From Trigonopsis variabilis (lineage: Eukaryota; Ascomycota; Trigonopsidomycetes; Trigonopsidales; Trigonopsidaceae): a stretch of 64,000 bases of DNA. The translations under genes and the position numbers were made by a program. How positions within the stretch are numbered: position 1 is the stretch's first letter; each line of letters opens with the position of its first letter. Shown here piece after piece: positions 11,422 through 22,536 of this stretch. The notes beneath the pieces are model-generated. The model was not told the DNA's origin and did no database searches. It saw only the letters and a program-made list of their open reading frames with translations. The stretch lies in NCBI GenBank assembly GCA_003707065.3, contig PPXM03000005.1, positions 724,501 to 788,500 on the forward strand. The letters run 5' to 3'.

Positions 11422-12905
11422 ATGTCTCTCGAGTTGATGGTAGGAGCGTTATTGACGGGGCTCCTTAAAGCTAATTAATTTACGAAAGCCCGCCTTTCTA
11501 GATAGTAAATGCCATCAGCTAAGTTATTCTTTATTGCAGTCTTTTGTGCCTCTCCAACTCATTTTTTCTTCGGACCCTTTCAAGATTCTATCGACTAAGA
11601 TGGTCAGACAGGTTAATGCGCTCGAAATTTCGTGTTCCTCAGAAACGGAAGCTGTCATGTACCTAACGAGATGCTGGAAGGTTATCTCTAAGCCGTCTCA
11701 TGCATGCTATAAAACCCTCAAGAACTCCTCTTTGCGGGCCTTGGGGAATTACAAAAAGTGGTCGTTGCCTAGGAGAATCGAGACAAAAAAGCTGCGACTC
11801 TCTTCAACATTGAAAGGCATTGTCAGAGCATTTAATAACATCAGTGATATATTGAAGGTATTCGATCGCAAGAAAAAAAAGCCTGTCATAAAAAACTGTT
11901 GGAAGGTCCTTTATCTGTCTACGGAGTTGGATATCTTAAAGTGCCTCAAAGAAGAAAAAGAGAAAAAACGTCTTTGGGTGGAGCATTTGGACCCGACCCA
12001 AGATATTAGATGCATGCCTAGACTACAAGCCTACCGACCATACGAAGACGCCACTTTTGACCTCTTGAGGGATATCCCAGAATGTAAGGCTTTCTCAGAA
12101 TATCGGGTAAATGACGCTGTCGTAAACAAATGGGTAACTGTGGCTATCCCAGAAGACTGGGAAACTGGGGATCTGAGAGGAACTAGAGCACCTATTGGAG
12201 CGAGGGACTTGGCAACAGTTTTGGAGAAAGAGCGGTTTCTTTTGTCTTGCGATGGGCCCGAGTTCGTGGTCTCAGCCCGCAGCACTGAAGACATTCTGAT
12301 TGCTCTACGCGATGCTATAAAAGGTATGTCTGACAGGGCTATGAAATCTAACAGAAGGCCATCGTTACCTGTTCCAGTCGGGGATACTCCACCGGAATGT
12401 TTGTATGAAAAATATTGCGTATGATCCGAAGCATCGAAAAGGATGTCTACTGAATCTGGAAATCTCGGCATTTTACGATAAGGTACGAACCGGTGGAAAT
12501 TATGTCACCACAATGCTATTCATGTCGTTTGGTATGAGAAATGAAAATGACTATTCCATCTTGACTGAGATTGAGTCTTTCTTTTGGGTGTTGGTATGGC
12601 TGATGTATGGCTATAAGCTGGAAGACGGATTGTTAATGGAAGTACAAGATTGTTTAAACGAGACGATCTTCAGAAAGATGATTGACGGATTTCGCAAAAG
12701 TGCTTTGCTTCCAACTCTACTATCGGCACCTTCGGGATTCGCTCTTAGGTCGTTCTTGCCATTTAGACACTGTTTCCAGGAGCTCAAACCGCTTGTTTCG
12801 CTTTGGGCGGATCTTATATCCCAGTACTATGACGAACATTTACCTCGAAACAATCCTGCTCTATACGAGATAGTGCTGGGCTATATTGATACTTTTTTGC
12901 GATGA
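11422..12905 (+). CDS. FunK1-like fungal protein kinase, probably catalytically dead
   Basis: Proposed exons are 11422-11439 (18 nt, tentative), 11540-12323 and 12355-12905. The middle intron is only 31 nt (GTATGT...AACAG); it restores frame exactly between two FunK1-like blocks. The joined sequence reads AIKEGHRYLFQSGILHRNVCMKNIAYD, the FunK1 catalytic loop, followed by the RTGG.Y...MSFG and EIESFFWVLVWL segments typical of the family C-lobe (RTGT..FMA and DLESFFWVL). Two key residues are changed: HRD is HRN, and the DFD/DWD metal-binding motif is NLE. I infer loss of phosphotransfer. FunK1 kinases are expanded in some fungi, with unknown roles. If the 18-nt exon is wrong, translation starts at ATG 11600. 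The N-terminal 250 residues are Lys-rich and less conserved. The gene may be decaying. Confidence 0.62.
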
Positions 12906-14449
12906 CACCTGGGTAAATAAAAAGATTCCCATGCTCTGGTAGCTATTAACAAGTTAGGTGGAAAAACTGTACAATACCAATCACGGTTCGATATGTCTAA
13001 GGTTATGAGCGAATGATTAGATTTGTTGAATACGCTAAGCCTCTCCTGACGTCGTCCGATTTAATTTGGCAAGACGTGGAGCGTTCTTTTCTTGCTGCCT
13101 TTTCATAATCGAAGATAAGTGTTTGTGCTCAATGACAGACAGCTACTCGGAGGGCAATATGCTATGATCAGGCTTACCACTTTTCCTAGAGACTGTCGCA
13201 TGTATTAAGCCTTCTTAGTTCTTTGGTAAACATTTGCCATTGCGGTTAGGCGGATAAATGCATATTACAGGTGTTGACCTTACCCCTGCGGCGTGATGTA
13301 AAATTATGTCATTGTTGGAACTTTGCCTGATTAGTCTATTTTTGTTGGTGTTGCATAATGTCCTCCCACTGACGACAAGTAATATGGTTTCTCCCATCCT
13401 AGTCATTTGATTGTCCCCACCTCTCTAAAATGTACGAGATTGAGACGACAAGTTTTCTATTAATATGCGTCCATCTTTTCCCTGATTTTCGAACTTACAC
13501 CAACGGATCTCTCCAATAATAATGCTTTCTTGACCGGCCTATGAATTTTCTAATTGGCTTTTTTTTTTCTTCTTCCAATTTATCACTTCATAAAAATGTG
13601 ACAATGACTAGTCCAGCCTATCCGTACACAGAGTTTCCTATGTTCTTGAAATTATAGCAAAAAGCTGTTTCCTAACACGTTTTCAGAATCAAAGGAATAG
13701 AATCTAGAAGGCATTTTGGTTATAAAAGGTACTCTAGCTTGCTCAAGTCATGAAAATGAAGAAACCTCGCAAAGTTTGCTTCATTTGCGCCTCTCTACTT
13801 AATTTCACGACTTTTAGAAGAGGTTCATATCTCGCTTAATTTGCACTGTTGCTAATCGAACGCACCATTACGATAGGACAAAATCGGCTGACATGGGAAC
13901 AAGAAACACAGTTCCTCACCTCTTCGCAGTACCTCTTACTCCTGTATTATAAGATAGGATCTGGTGAATTTCGTGACTTCGGATAGCTGATAAGTTACGT
14001 CTTTTATAAAAACTGTTCGCAAAGATCTTGATTTTCTAGGTAACCCGATGATCCTGAGCTCATGAGATATTTGCGAAACGGTGGAATGAACAGTCTCATC
14101 AATCCCATCCTATGGGTTGACTCCTTTTAGAGTCTTCTTCTGAACCGTAGTATAGCTAAAATTACTGTTATTCTCCTGATTTCTGGGATGATACGGGGTC
14201 GATTTTTGATCGTTCGCTACTTTGAGCTAAATTGCAAGTTGCAGCATGAATACTTTTAAGCGAACTCGATTGCCCATTTTCTTTAATTGAGACTGATTAT
14301 TAACTTTTAGGCTGCCAATACTGGGCAGATGAAGGAGTCATAAAGTGGATTCTATCTGGATAATTCATCTTGTTCATGTTTCTCTAATGGTGAGTAAGTT
14401 GAGTTTCATATGTAATTGATAGGCTCATTGGGCAATAGAAAATCCCTCT
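12906..14449. other. Long non-coding, AT-rich spacer
   Basis: About 1.5 kb after the FunK1-like gene with only short unconvincing frames (for example 13215-13406, minus strand). I see no tRNA, transposase or recognisable repeat. With the next interval it forms the longest gene-free stretch in the window. Confidence 0.5.
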
Positions 14450-15050
14450 ATGTTTAGTAGTGACTTTGAAGACTGGGTTTTTGTGGCTTTGTCTAGAGCG
14501 TGTCCTCTATTTTTTAAGAACCATCGCTCCTTAAAAGTTTTCAAGCATTCCTGTATCTTTCCTGATACTATCGTTAGACAGACGAATTCTACTAGTAAGT
14601 GGCGAGTAGAGACCTCAAAAATATCACTTTTCAAACAATCCACGCTTTCCAGAGCCGACGGCGAAAGAGAATTAGACCTAGCTGTCACATCTGAAGAACA
14701 GAAGAGCTGAGAAACACTTCATTTTGTCGCTGAGCTAAAACGAAGCGACGCCTCAGAAAAAGCTCTCGAGCACGTGGAACAATTCTTCAAGAATTGAGCT
14801 TTTTTGCTGCATCGTCACTTACTCAGAAATACGGCTTTCTTAGGGAAGACGAGCGACAGGGCCTATATCCAGACATGAACCTCTTGTCAATAAATAAGGT
14901 TGAGATTTGTGCTAACTAACTTCGGTTCACTCAGATTGGTCTCTTTATTGTACGCATTTCGGTGCCGCCCTATTTTCTGTTCTTGATTCTTTTGAGCGGA
15001 TCAAGTAAATGGAAAAATTTGTCTAGAATATACAATACATCTTCATCAGG
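14450..15050 (+). pseudogene. Probable relic of a FunK1-type or PD-(D/E)XK-like gene
   Basis: A plus-strand frame from 14450 reads through KQSTLSRADGERELDLAVT. It meets a TGA at 14708 and continues in the same frame as ETLHFVAELKRSDASEKALEHV, ending at a second stop near 14798. The pattern Asp ... E-L-K resembles both the region N-terminal to FunK1 kinase domains and the D-(D/E)XK nuclease core. A nearby stretch ending GFLREDERQGLYPDMN is followed by what looks like a genuine 36-nt intron (GTTGAG..CTAAC..CACTCAG, ending near 14935). It then runs on as IGLFIVRISVPPYF to a stop near 15050. No single intact model joins these pieces. With a degenerate FunK1-like gene 1.5 kb upstream on the same strand, a decayed host paralogue is the simplest reading, but similarity is weak. 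Confidence 0.33.
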
Positions 15051-15499
15051 AGACTGAAGTCATTATCATCAGAAGCCCAATAACAACATAATAATAATAA
15101 TTTATATGCTAACGCGTAGATTGGCGTGTAGATTCGTTTAGCGTTCTTCTTCTACAGTGAGAACTATCCGTGGCACTCTCTATCAGAGCGATTCAGAGGC
15201 TACTACAGCTTCAAGACAATGCAGTGAAACACACAATAAGGCGACGCAGTAGAGTAGGAGTGTGGCATTCACTCTGGCTAGTTTCTTGAACGGCGCTCGA
15301 TGGAGAAATGGTCATAAGGCATGCTGTAAAAACGGGTGAACAACGTTGAGACGGTCGCTTGACGGCGGGCGGTCGACTGAGGCGGGCGGTCGACACTGTG
15401 TTGCTCCGTCATACTCTGCATCCACCGTTACAAGATCCAGAGTGACGACGCCGGGACAAGAATACCACAAGAAGATCAAGCCGACTATCTGGAACGGGC
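15051..15499. promoter_or_regulatory. ARL8 upstream region with duplicated GC-rich motif
   Basis: Presumed promoter of ARL8. It starts AT-rich, with a (TAA)n-like stretch near 15088-15103, and becomes GC-rich. The 14-mer GGCGGGCGGTCGAC occurs twice, at 15364-15377 and 15381-15394, each ending in the palindrome GTCGAC. Confidence 0.45.
15364..15394. repeat. Tandem pair of GGCGGGCGGTCGAC
   Basis: Two exact 14-bp copies at a 17-bp period, 105-136 bp upstream of the ARL8 start codon. Spacing near 1.6 helical turns and the embedded GTCGAC palindrome would suit a paired factor site. Binding is inferred, not shown. Confidence 0.6.
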
Positions 15500-16310
15500 A
15501 TGGCTTGGTTCCAATGGCTATTTGACTATATCTTATCACTATTCTGGTACGTATGCCGCTTGTGCCTCTACTAACCATTCCAGGAGCAAAGAGGTGAGTC
15601 TCCAGCATCGCTGGCACCAGAATGCTAAGATCAGCTCGACATTACGGTCTTGGGATTACAGAATGCAGGGAAAACTAGCCTTTTGCACGTTTTGACAGTG
15701 AGTAGAGCCATGGGAGATTCCAGCTATTAACTATCCAGGGCTCTCCGTTCAATAGCGAGTAGGTGTAGTTGCTAGACTTGCTGACTGGTATCACAGCTCC
15801 ATTCCAACTGTGGGATTTGCTTTGACTAAGATTCGCAAGGGAAACGTAACGTTAAAATGGTGAGCGGGCGGTCCTCGATATGACGCTTACGTTTCTAGTT
15901 GGGATCTAGGAGGCCAACCACGGTTCAGGACAATGTGGGACCGCTACTGCCGGGGAGTCAATGCCATTTTGTATGATAAAGCTGCCGGTTAGGAGCTGAC
16001 CTTAGATTTGTCATCGACGCTGCCGACGCATCGCTGTTTGAAACCGTCAAAAAGGAACTGGGTCTGCTGCTAAAGCGACCATCTCTGCACAATATCTCGA
16101 TCTTGATCCTTGCAAATAAACAGGATCTGCCGGATGCAGTTTCCGTGGACCAGCTGATTGATATCTTGTAAGTCATCTGTCGACTCCAGGGCTAACTCCA
16201 TCGACAGAGACCTGAAACATCAAGAAGATCATGACATCCAGGTCTATGGGATCTCAGCTAAGGAAAATGAGAATATTTCAGCAGTACTTAGCTGGCTGCT
16301 GTCTCGGTAG
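15500..16310 (+). CDS. ARL8: ARL8-type small GTPase
   Basis: Eight exons: 15500-15546, 15584-15593, 15635-15697, 15739-15758, 15797-15859, 15899-15970, 16006-16167 and 16208-16310; 179 aa. Exon 2 is a 10-nt microexon and exon 4 is 20 nt. The assembled protein has an N-terminal amphipathic [16 protein letters not shown] in place of a myristoylated Gly (ARL8 lacks Gly2). G1 is GLQNAGKT, and the switch region SIPTVGF is followed by [29 protein letters not shown] (the ARL8 hallmark [14 protein letters not shown]), split here by an intron. NKQD and ISAKE complete the G boxes. In animals and plants ARL8 sits on lysosomes or vacuoles and recruits kinesin-1 effectors. Every junction keeps phase, which strongly supports the model despite no single long open frame. 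Confidence 0.93.
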
Positions 16311-16701
16311 GCGGTGCCTACGACCACCCGCTCTCCTCTTGGCGCCTCTCTTGGCGCCTTAGTGCCTTTCATGTGACCGCATCGGCTACTCCCAGCTCCA
16401 TGTATTTGTATTTCATAGTTTTAGGTTCTCTTTGAATTCTCGCTCTGTATCGTGGCTCTGTATTGACTACATGACGGATCCAATATCCAATATCCAATCT
16501 AATATAGCTTTCATTAACTCTCCATGCAACAGGTCCCCGAGCTAGCTCCTCAAGCTCGCATATCCAACACTGTAATATAACCGTAAACCCATCCATCATT
16601 ATCATCCGTCGTTCCACTGTGTCTATCGTACACATATAATCATGCACTGTCCCATGCCTCGAAATCATAATACAATTCTCCCCGTCCAACCTGCCTTTCC
16701 T
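16311..16701. other. Convergent 3' region, ARL8 / histidine kinase
   Basis: Spacer between two converging genes. It contains a short tandem duplication of CTCTTGGCGCC at about 16336-16358. The minus-strand frame at 16369-16689 has no family match. Presumably both 3' UTRs and polyadenylation sites. Confidence 0.45.
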
Positions 16702-19700
16702 TCACAAATATTCCTCCATCACTGCCAGAAGCTGCTTGAAATCAACTGGCTTGGATATATATTGATCAAATCCAACATCAAAGCACCTCTGCTGGACGTC
16801 GCTCATCACATTGGCGCTCAAGGCCACAATCGGAACCCGATCAGCACTATGCTGAGCCTCCCACTCACGGATGCAGCGACAGACCGAAAAACCGTCCTTG
16901 ATGGGCTAGAGTAGGTTAGTATTCCCATTATAAGAACCAGTACTTACCATATGTAGATCGCATATAATAAACGAATAAGGCTTCTTGTCCTTCATGTGCT
17001 CCAAGTACAAATTTAGGCACTCCTCACCGTTAGGCACAATATCCACCGGTACGCCAATCTTTCTGAGAAATTGTTCCATGACCCTCTGGTTGATCGGGTT
17101 ATCTTCGGCCAGCAGTACTTGGAAATCCTTTTCACTAAACGTATCCTCGGCGTGTCTAAACATCTTGCGCTGCGCCGCCACCATCGGAGGTAGCCTGCCT
17201 TCTTGTTTAGATCGTGCTCTTGTAGGCGACTTCGACGATGCTTGCCGTCTCGAAGAAGTCATTGCGTTTCCCTCAGGGTGGATTGTCAACGCCTCTGCTA
17301 GTCGTACCGGATTAGTAGGCTTAAAGACAAACTGGATCGAATAAGTCACACCTCCCTCTGCAAATATATTCTCCAACAACGCTCTCGCCAAGGGGGTTGT
17401 GAGCACGATAATATTCGTCTTGAGCTTGGGAACTTGCCGATTAGTATCCACAATGAGCTTTCCCACACTCTCTGCATCCAAGATATTCAACACCAAGTGA
17501 GTAAAAGGATGGCCCCTATTGTTGCGGTGGGTCATTACCTGCACACACTCATCGAGTGATCCAACACACTGAATCATCACCTTGCTTCCCGGCTCACTGG
17601 CCTGGCGGATCTGTCCAGATATCGCCTTTTGACTATAAGGCCAAGGCGAGACGAGAAGAACGTCATAGTCGTGGGGATGCTTGACAAATACTCCTTCTTC
17701 ACTTGAGACTTCTTTAATAGAAGATCCCTCGAAGGATCGACACATTAGAGGCGGAACAGGAGCCGTCGAAGGCACAGGCAGAGAAACCGGAGAAGTGGCC
17801 TTTTGTTCCGGACTTGGATGCCCCGATCCCAATCCAGAGTCGTTAACTTTATACTCCACATCCAATAGAATAGTGAAAATACTCCCCCTGCCCTTAAACC
17901 CTTGACATTCAATAGTGCCACCGTGCAGTTCGGCCAACTGCTTAGAAATTACTAAGCCTAGTCCAGTTCCTTTGAATTGACGGGTGGTAGACCCATCAAT
18001 TTGACTGAACGGCTTGAAAAGATACTTTTTGTCCTCCTCATCAAACCCAGTACCGGTATCTATACATTCAATCACAAGCGTCATCTTACCCCGAGAAGCC
18101 TCGGTCGGCTCTTGATTCTGAACCATCAGATGGACGAAAACTTCGCCCTCGTTGGTGAACTTGATGGCGTTTCCAACAATGTTTAGTATTATTTGCCTGA
18201 TGCGCACTCTGTCGCCATACAGGAAGGGAGGCATATCATCAGAAAGCAAGAAATTCAGTTCAATGTCTTTAGACAACGCCATGGTAACTAACAGCTCCGA
18301 CACATCAGCCACCAGCCAACGAATCGAAAACCACGTCTTGTCTAATCTCATCATTCCAGCATCCATCTTGGAAATCTCTAGGATATCATTGATGACCGCT
18401 ATAAGTGCAGTAGCACTGCTGGAAATTGTTTGACAATAATCCAACTGCTCGGTATTCAACGGAGTGTCCATCAAGAAGTTGACAATTCCCGATATCCCAA
18501 TCAGAGGCGTTCGAAGTTCATGCGACATGTTGCTTAAGAATTTCGCTTTCTCCTCCATGCTCCGTTGAGCTTCGTTCTTGGCTGACTCGAGCTTTTCCTC
18601 CAACTGCCGATGGAAATGGATATCAGTACATGTACCCGACCAAGTCACCTGGGCTTCCCCATTATCAGTCTTGCCACTTTCAACAATCATCATCCGGACA
18701 GCAAACCACCTGTAATCGTTTTCTCTATTTCTAAGACGAATCTCCGTGTTCAAACTGAATGTGACATCCTCTTTGAGATCTTGGGATAATAGGAGACATT
18801 TTCCTCGATCGTCTGGGTGAACATACTCTAAGAATCCCAGTCCCAGCGCGTCCTTTGGGTCTTGCCCGCTGTATAGTGGCCATTTGTCATTGACGTAGGT
18901 CACTCCCGTCCCATCGCAGCCAAAAACAATCAAAGGACTAGATTCGGCAAGTGATCTGTATCGCCGCTCTAGCTTCAGTTTCTGTTTCTGGAGAATCGCA
19001 TCTTCTTGAGCGAGCTTCTCAACATTAATATCCATCATGGTACCAAACCATAAAAGAATTGGAGTGCGGTCGGCCGGCAAAGGAGTCAACCGTAGGGCAA
19101 ACCAATGATATTCGTCATCATATCGTTTCAGCCGGACCTCACACCGGCAAGGAATTCCAGCTTGGATACTATTGTGGTAAACTTCCATCAAATGGGATCT
19201 GTCATCGGGATGGAAGTTTGAGAAAAAATCCGTCACAACGTCGCCCATGGGTTTCCCAAGAAAAGACAACAACTTTTTGGATATCCAGAGCGGATTGCCC
19301 GTTCTTGGAGCTGCTGAAAAGAGATGGACGGGCATAGACTCCATAATCTCCATCAGTACGTCACACGGATAATCATAAGCCAGTCTATCAGCGTCTTCCA
19401 TATATGAGACGATATCAGCCAGATTCCTGAAGAGGTGATTAGATTTACTTGGCTCAGCCTTGTCTAGATGGCGAGAAGGACTGGTATGAGAATTATTCGT
19501 TCCTCTCGCAAAGATGGTGGTCTTTGGAGATAGGACTGAATTCGCACCTCCATCAAGCGACGTACTCGAGTCACCAGAGTCAAAAATAGACCAATTCGAG
19601 CTCTTTTCTCGCCCATACACACTATTCCTCTTTTCAGCTGAAGAAGACGATAAAATGCTTGATCCAGCACTGGTATCTTCAGAGCTTGTACTGTTCTTTT

Positions 19701-21631
19701 CCTGCCGACATCCAAGCTGGTTGGGCTCCACCTCGCCAACATAGAAATGATTCGGCTCACCATCACAAAAGACATTCTTGAGATCCAAGGGTTCCGAAGA
19801 ATCTTTGGCCGGACTCTCCAGCTTCTTCCTTAGTAGTCGGTTGACCTCTTGCTCTTTTGCTATTTCTTGTTGAAGACGTTGGAACTTGCGAGATGAGAAG
19901 AAAGCCGACGCCACGTGAGGAATAAATGACTGCAGTAGGGGAATGAGATCAAACGGAAAAGGAATGATGTCTGCTTGAAAAGACAAGATGGCTATTGTTC
20001 GAGGTGCCTCGTCCATGTATGGTCCTTCCTGTTGCGGTCTAGCCAAGACCAAAGGCATGTGAATGATTGAAAATGATGTTTCCAGTCCCAGAGACTCTAC
20101 AGGCAAGTACCTGCCGGTTTTGTGTGCGTTCAAGAACGTTGCTGTATCTGCTGTCGTTTCACTCATCGATTCATTCAGCCCATCATCCCTGCCAAACGCA
20201 TTATCGATTTCAGAAGATTCAGACGGATGGCGATAGGCGAAGAAATCCCGTGCATCACTGGAATGAACCATGGGAGATGGTGCAGGGGAAGTCGTCCATG
20301 GGGATAGGATCTGTTGCTCGTAATCAACAAAGGGTGGGCTATAAAACAGAACATTTCCTTTGCCTTTAGGTTGGCCAGGTTTCGCCACACCTTCATAATC
20401 ACGGCGCAAGATGTTGACTTTGCCACCTTTGCTGACACATTGGATCGCATTTTCATCTACCAAGCAGTCATCGCCATAAGAGAGAGGGAGAAACCGGTTA
20501 AAGGTAGTGGCATAGCCTGACGGGCCCGGGGATTTCTGGTTAGGGCTCGAGTCATAGTGCCCATCTAATCCTAACGCACTAGTAGATGAGTTTGAGCGCC
20601 ATTTGAACGAGTCACTCGGAGAAGCAGCAGCTCTTGCCTTTTCATGTAGAGACGAATGTCGATGCTTATTTATATACTGAAGCAATTTGTCCTTTTCATC
20701 TTTTCCGATTTTCTCGATGCCTTCTTCTCGAGGAAGATAATCCTTGGCATACCACAAAGCATTAACGGCCCAAGGCGTAGATGACATATCCGATACGTCA
20801 ACGGGTATAACCAAAGAAGCTCGAGTAGCGAAAAAACTTTGCTCCAATACTGCACACAAGTTACTCCAGAATCCATCAAAAGTTAGATTGGAATTAATCT
20901 GTAAGGACATGTCTGCTAAACTGGGTCCCACAAACTCCCCATTATCTGCAACTTGCTCAACTGATGACGTTGATTTCCATCGAACTATCCGTTTAGCATT
21001 GACTGCCGATGTCCCAGTTGATTTCGGTAAGCTGAACGATGGCTGTCGACATGATGCTGGCGAGACGGTCTGACTAGGACAGACCGAGGTATCATTTAAC
21101 GGTGAGGTTGTCGATGATCCAACCGATTTAACATGTCGAACGTGTTCGTGAACCTGTGTTCCTATTGCCTAAACATTAATTATTCATGTTTCCCATCGCT
21201 GTGAATGACTCAGCAGTCCGCCTTGACTTTTGCTCCTCCATGCGCCGCTAATCACAGGAATCTCGAGACACATAACCATACAAAGAATTTTTAGAAAACA
21301 CATCAATAGATCTTCATGAAATATCCCAAGAAATTCCCAGTCTCAAGCTTTTCAAGGCGGAATGTCGTCATCTCCACCACAAACGACCAGCTTTTACTTA
21401 CCTGCCGCATTTCATCCAATAATTTGCTCGATGACAGCTCACTCACCAGCTCGGTGCTAGGATTATTGACCAACTGATGGACCGTCTAAGTGGTCAGTTC
21501 AGCCCGACGGCCGAAGTCAAAGTTATACAGACCTCTATCAGACTCGGATTCTCGCCCGGCGACGACTTGCCCGATTTATCATCTGGGTCTTTATGAGATT
21601 CTGGCCTGACTTTTTCATCTGACCGAATCAT
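16702..21631 (-). CDS. Hybrid histidine kinase (GAF-like, two PAS, HisKA, HATPase, pseudo-receiver, receiver)
   Basis: Four exons (21631-21533, 21485-21402, 21168-16948, 16905-16702), 1,535 aa. All junctions are phase 0, and the last exon supplies the receiver end (PIKDGF..IVALSAN..ISKPVDF). In order: a Ser-rich start; a GAF-like region about 150-490; PAS/PAC one about 665-770 (FHPDDRSHLMEV); PAS/PAC two about 800-910 (YVHPDDRGKC); HisKA with MSHELRTP (His about 944); HATPase with N box NAIKF, then DTGTGF and GTGLGL; a second domain about 1227-1355 resembling a receiver without its Asp; and a true receiver (LLAEDNPINQ, Asp about 1465 in CDLHM, KP). No membrane segment is obvious, so it is probably a soluble phosphorelay sensor feeding Ypd1 and Skn7/Ssk1. 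The signal sensed is unknown. Confidence 0.92.
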
Positions 21632-22536
21632 CTCGTCCACTTTACACGAGTGGGAAAAAATATTGTCGCTGTGAGGTTGGTTACTAAGGAATCACCGTGA
21701 TGTGTGTCGGTCTAAAATCATCGCACCAGCTGGCGCACAGGTGATCGCACCAATGCCCCCTAAGCCCCAGCACTTGGAACCTTTTTCTTGACTCGTATTG
21801 CCGTTCTTGCTACATTGTACTCGTTTCTCTCTTGTTTTCCACATCTGATCTGCTGATCTCTTCCATTCTCCTGTCTAGCCTAGCTTCCAAACCACGGCAC
21901 TGGCTACGTTCACCACCACGACAAAGGACGCATGAATGAAGTTGGAGTCGCACTGATCCTCAAGATCCCACGAATTGGAATACAACACGCGCGATGATTA
22001 CTCGATTCTAACAGTCTTTCACCCGAGTCTTTGATGACAACATGATTCAGCCTTGCCCGTGACGTCACCTACATAATGCTACCTCTAACCCCTCATCTTG
22101 TGTACGCGCACCCGAGACTAGATCTTTTAAATATCTCATATTGGCGGAAGGAAGAGCGATATATTATTCATTTAGAATATGAGTTTAAGTAGAACGTGAC
22201 GTCATTCGCTTTTTTAGGCCTATAGCAGTGACCGTTTTCGTAAGACACGGTCGTCTGCCAGTGGTGGTAGGCTTGGCGCAGTTTGCCATAAGTATGTAAC
22301 GGCAAAGTTGAGAGATAAAGATCCCCCAGGATAAACAACCGATTAAAGTAATACATAAAGTCGATTCCGATTTCACCACTCTTGGCATGCTCGACTCTAG
22401 GTATTATAGGGCGAACATCAGATAGATATCGTAAAAATCTTGAAATCTTGAACTTCTTGGCACGCGAGACCCACGTCTTATGGTCGAAATCAGACAGATA
22501 TCGTAAATATCTTGAAATAAGCTTGAAAAGCATAAT
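21632..22536. promoter_or_regulatory. Histidine kinase upstream region and LENG1-like 3' side
   Basis: About 0.9 kb. The kinase-proximal half is C/T-rich and probably holds its promoter. The distal part, next to the LENG1-like stop, contains an imperfect tandem duplication at 22381-22528. No gene is recognised; minus-strand frames at 22168-22533 lack family features. Confidence 0.45.
22381..22528. repeat. Imperfect tandem duplication, two units of about 74 bp
   Basis: Unit one (22381-22455) and unit two (22456-22528) both start CTTGGCA.GC. They share a core in which CAGAYAGATATCGTAAA and ATCTTGAAAT recur with about two mismatches in 28 bases. The outer parts have diverged more. It lies just 3' of the LENG1-like stop codon. 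Confidence 0.7.

Noticed and set aside
10179-12905. Homeobox gene as part of a mating-type locus
   Set aside because: Only one homeodomain gene, no HD partner, no pheromone or receptor gene nearby.
12906-15499. Possible transposon or virus-like insertion in the longest gene-free interval
   Set aside because: No terminal repeats, transposase, reverse transcriptase or capsid-type frames are visible; only a weak host-gene relic is.
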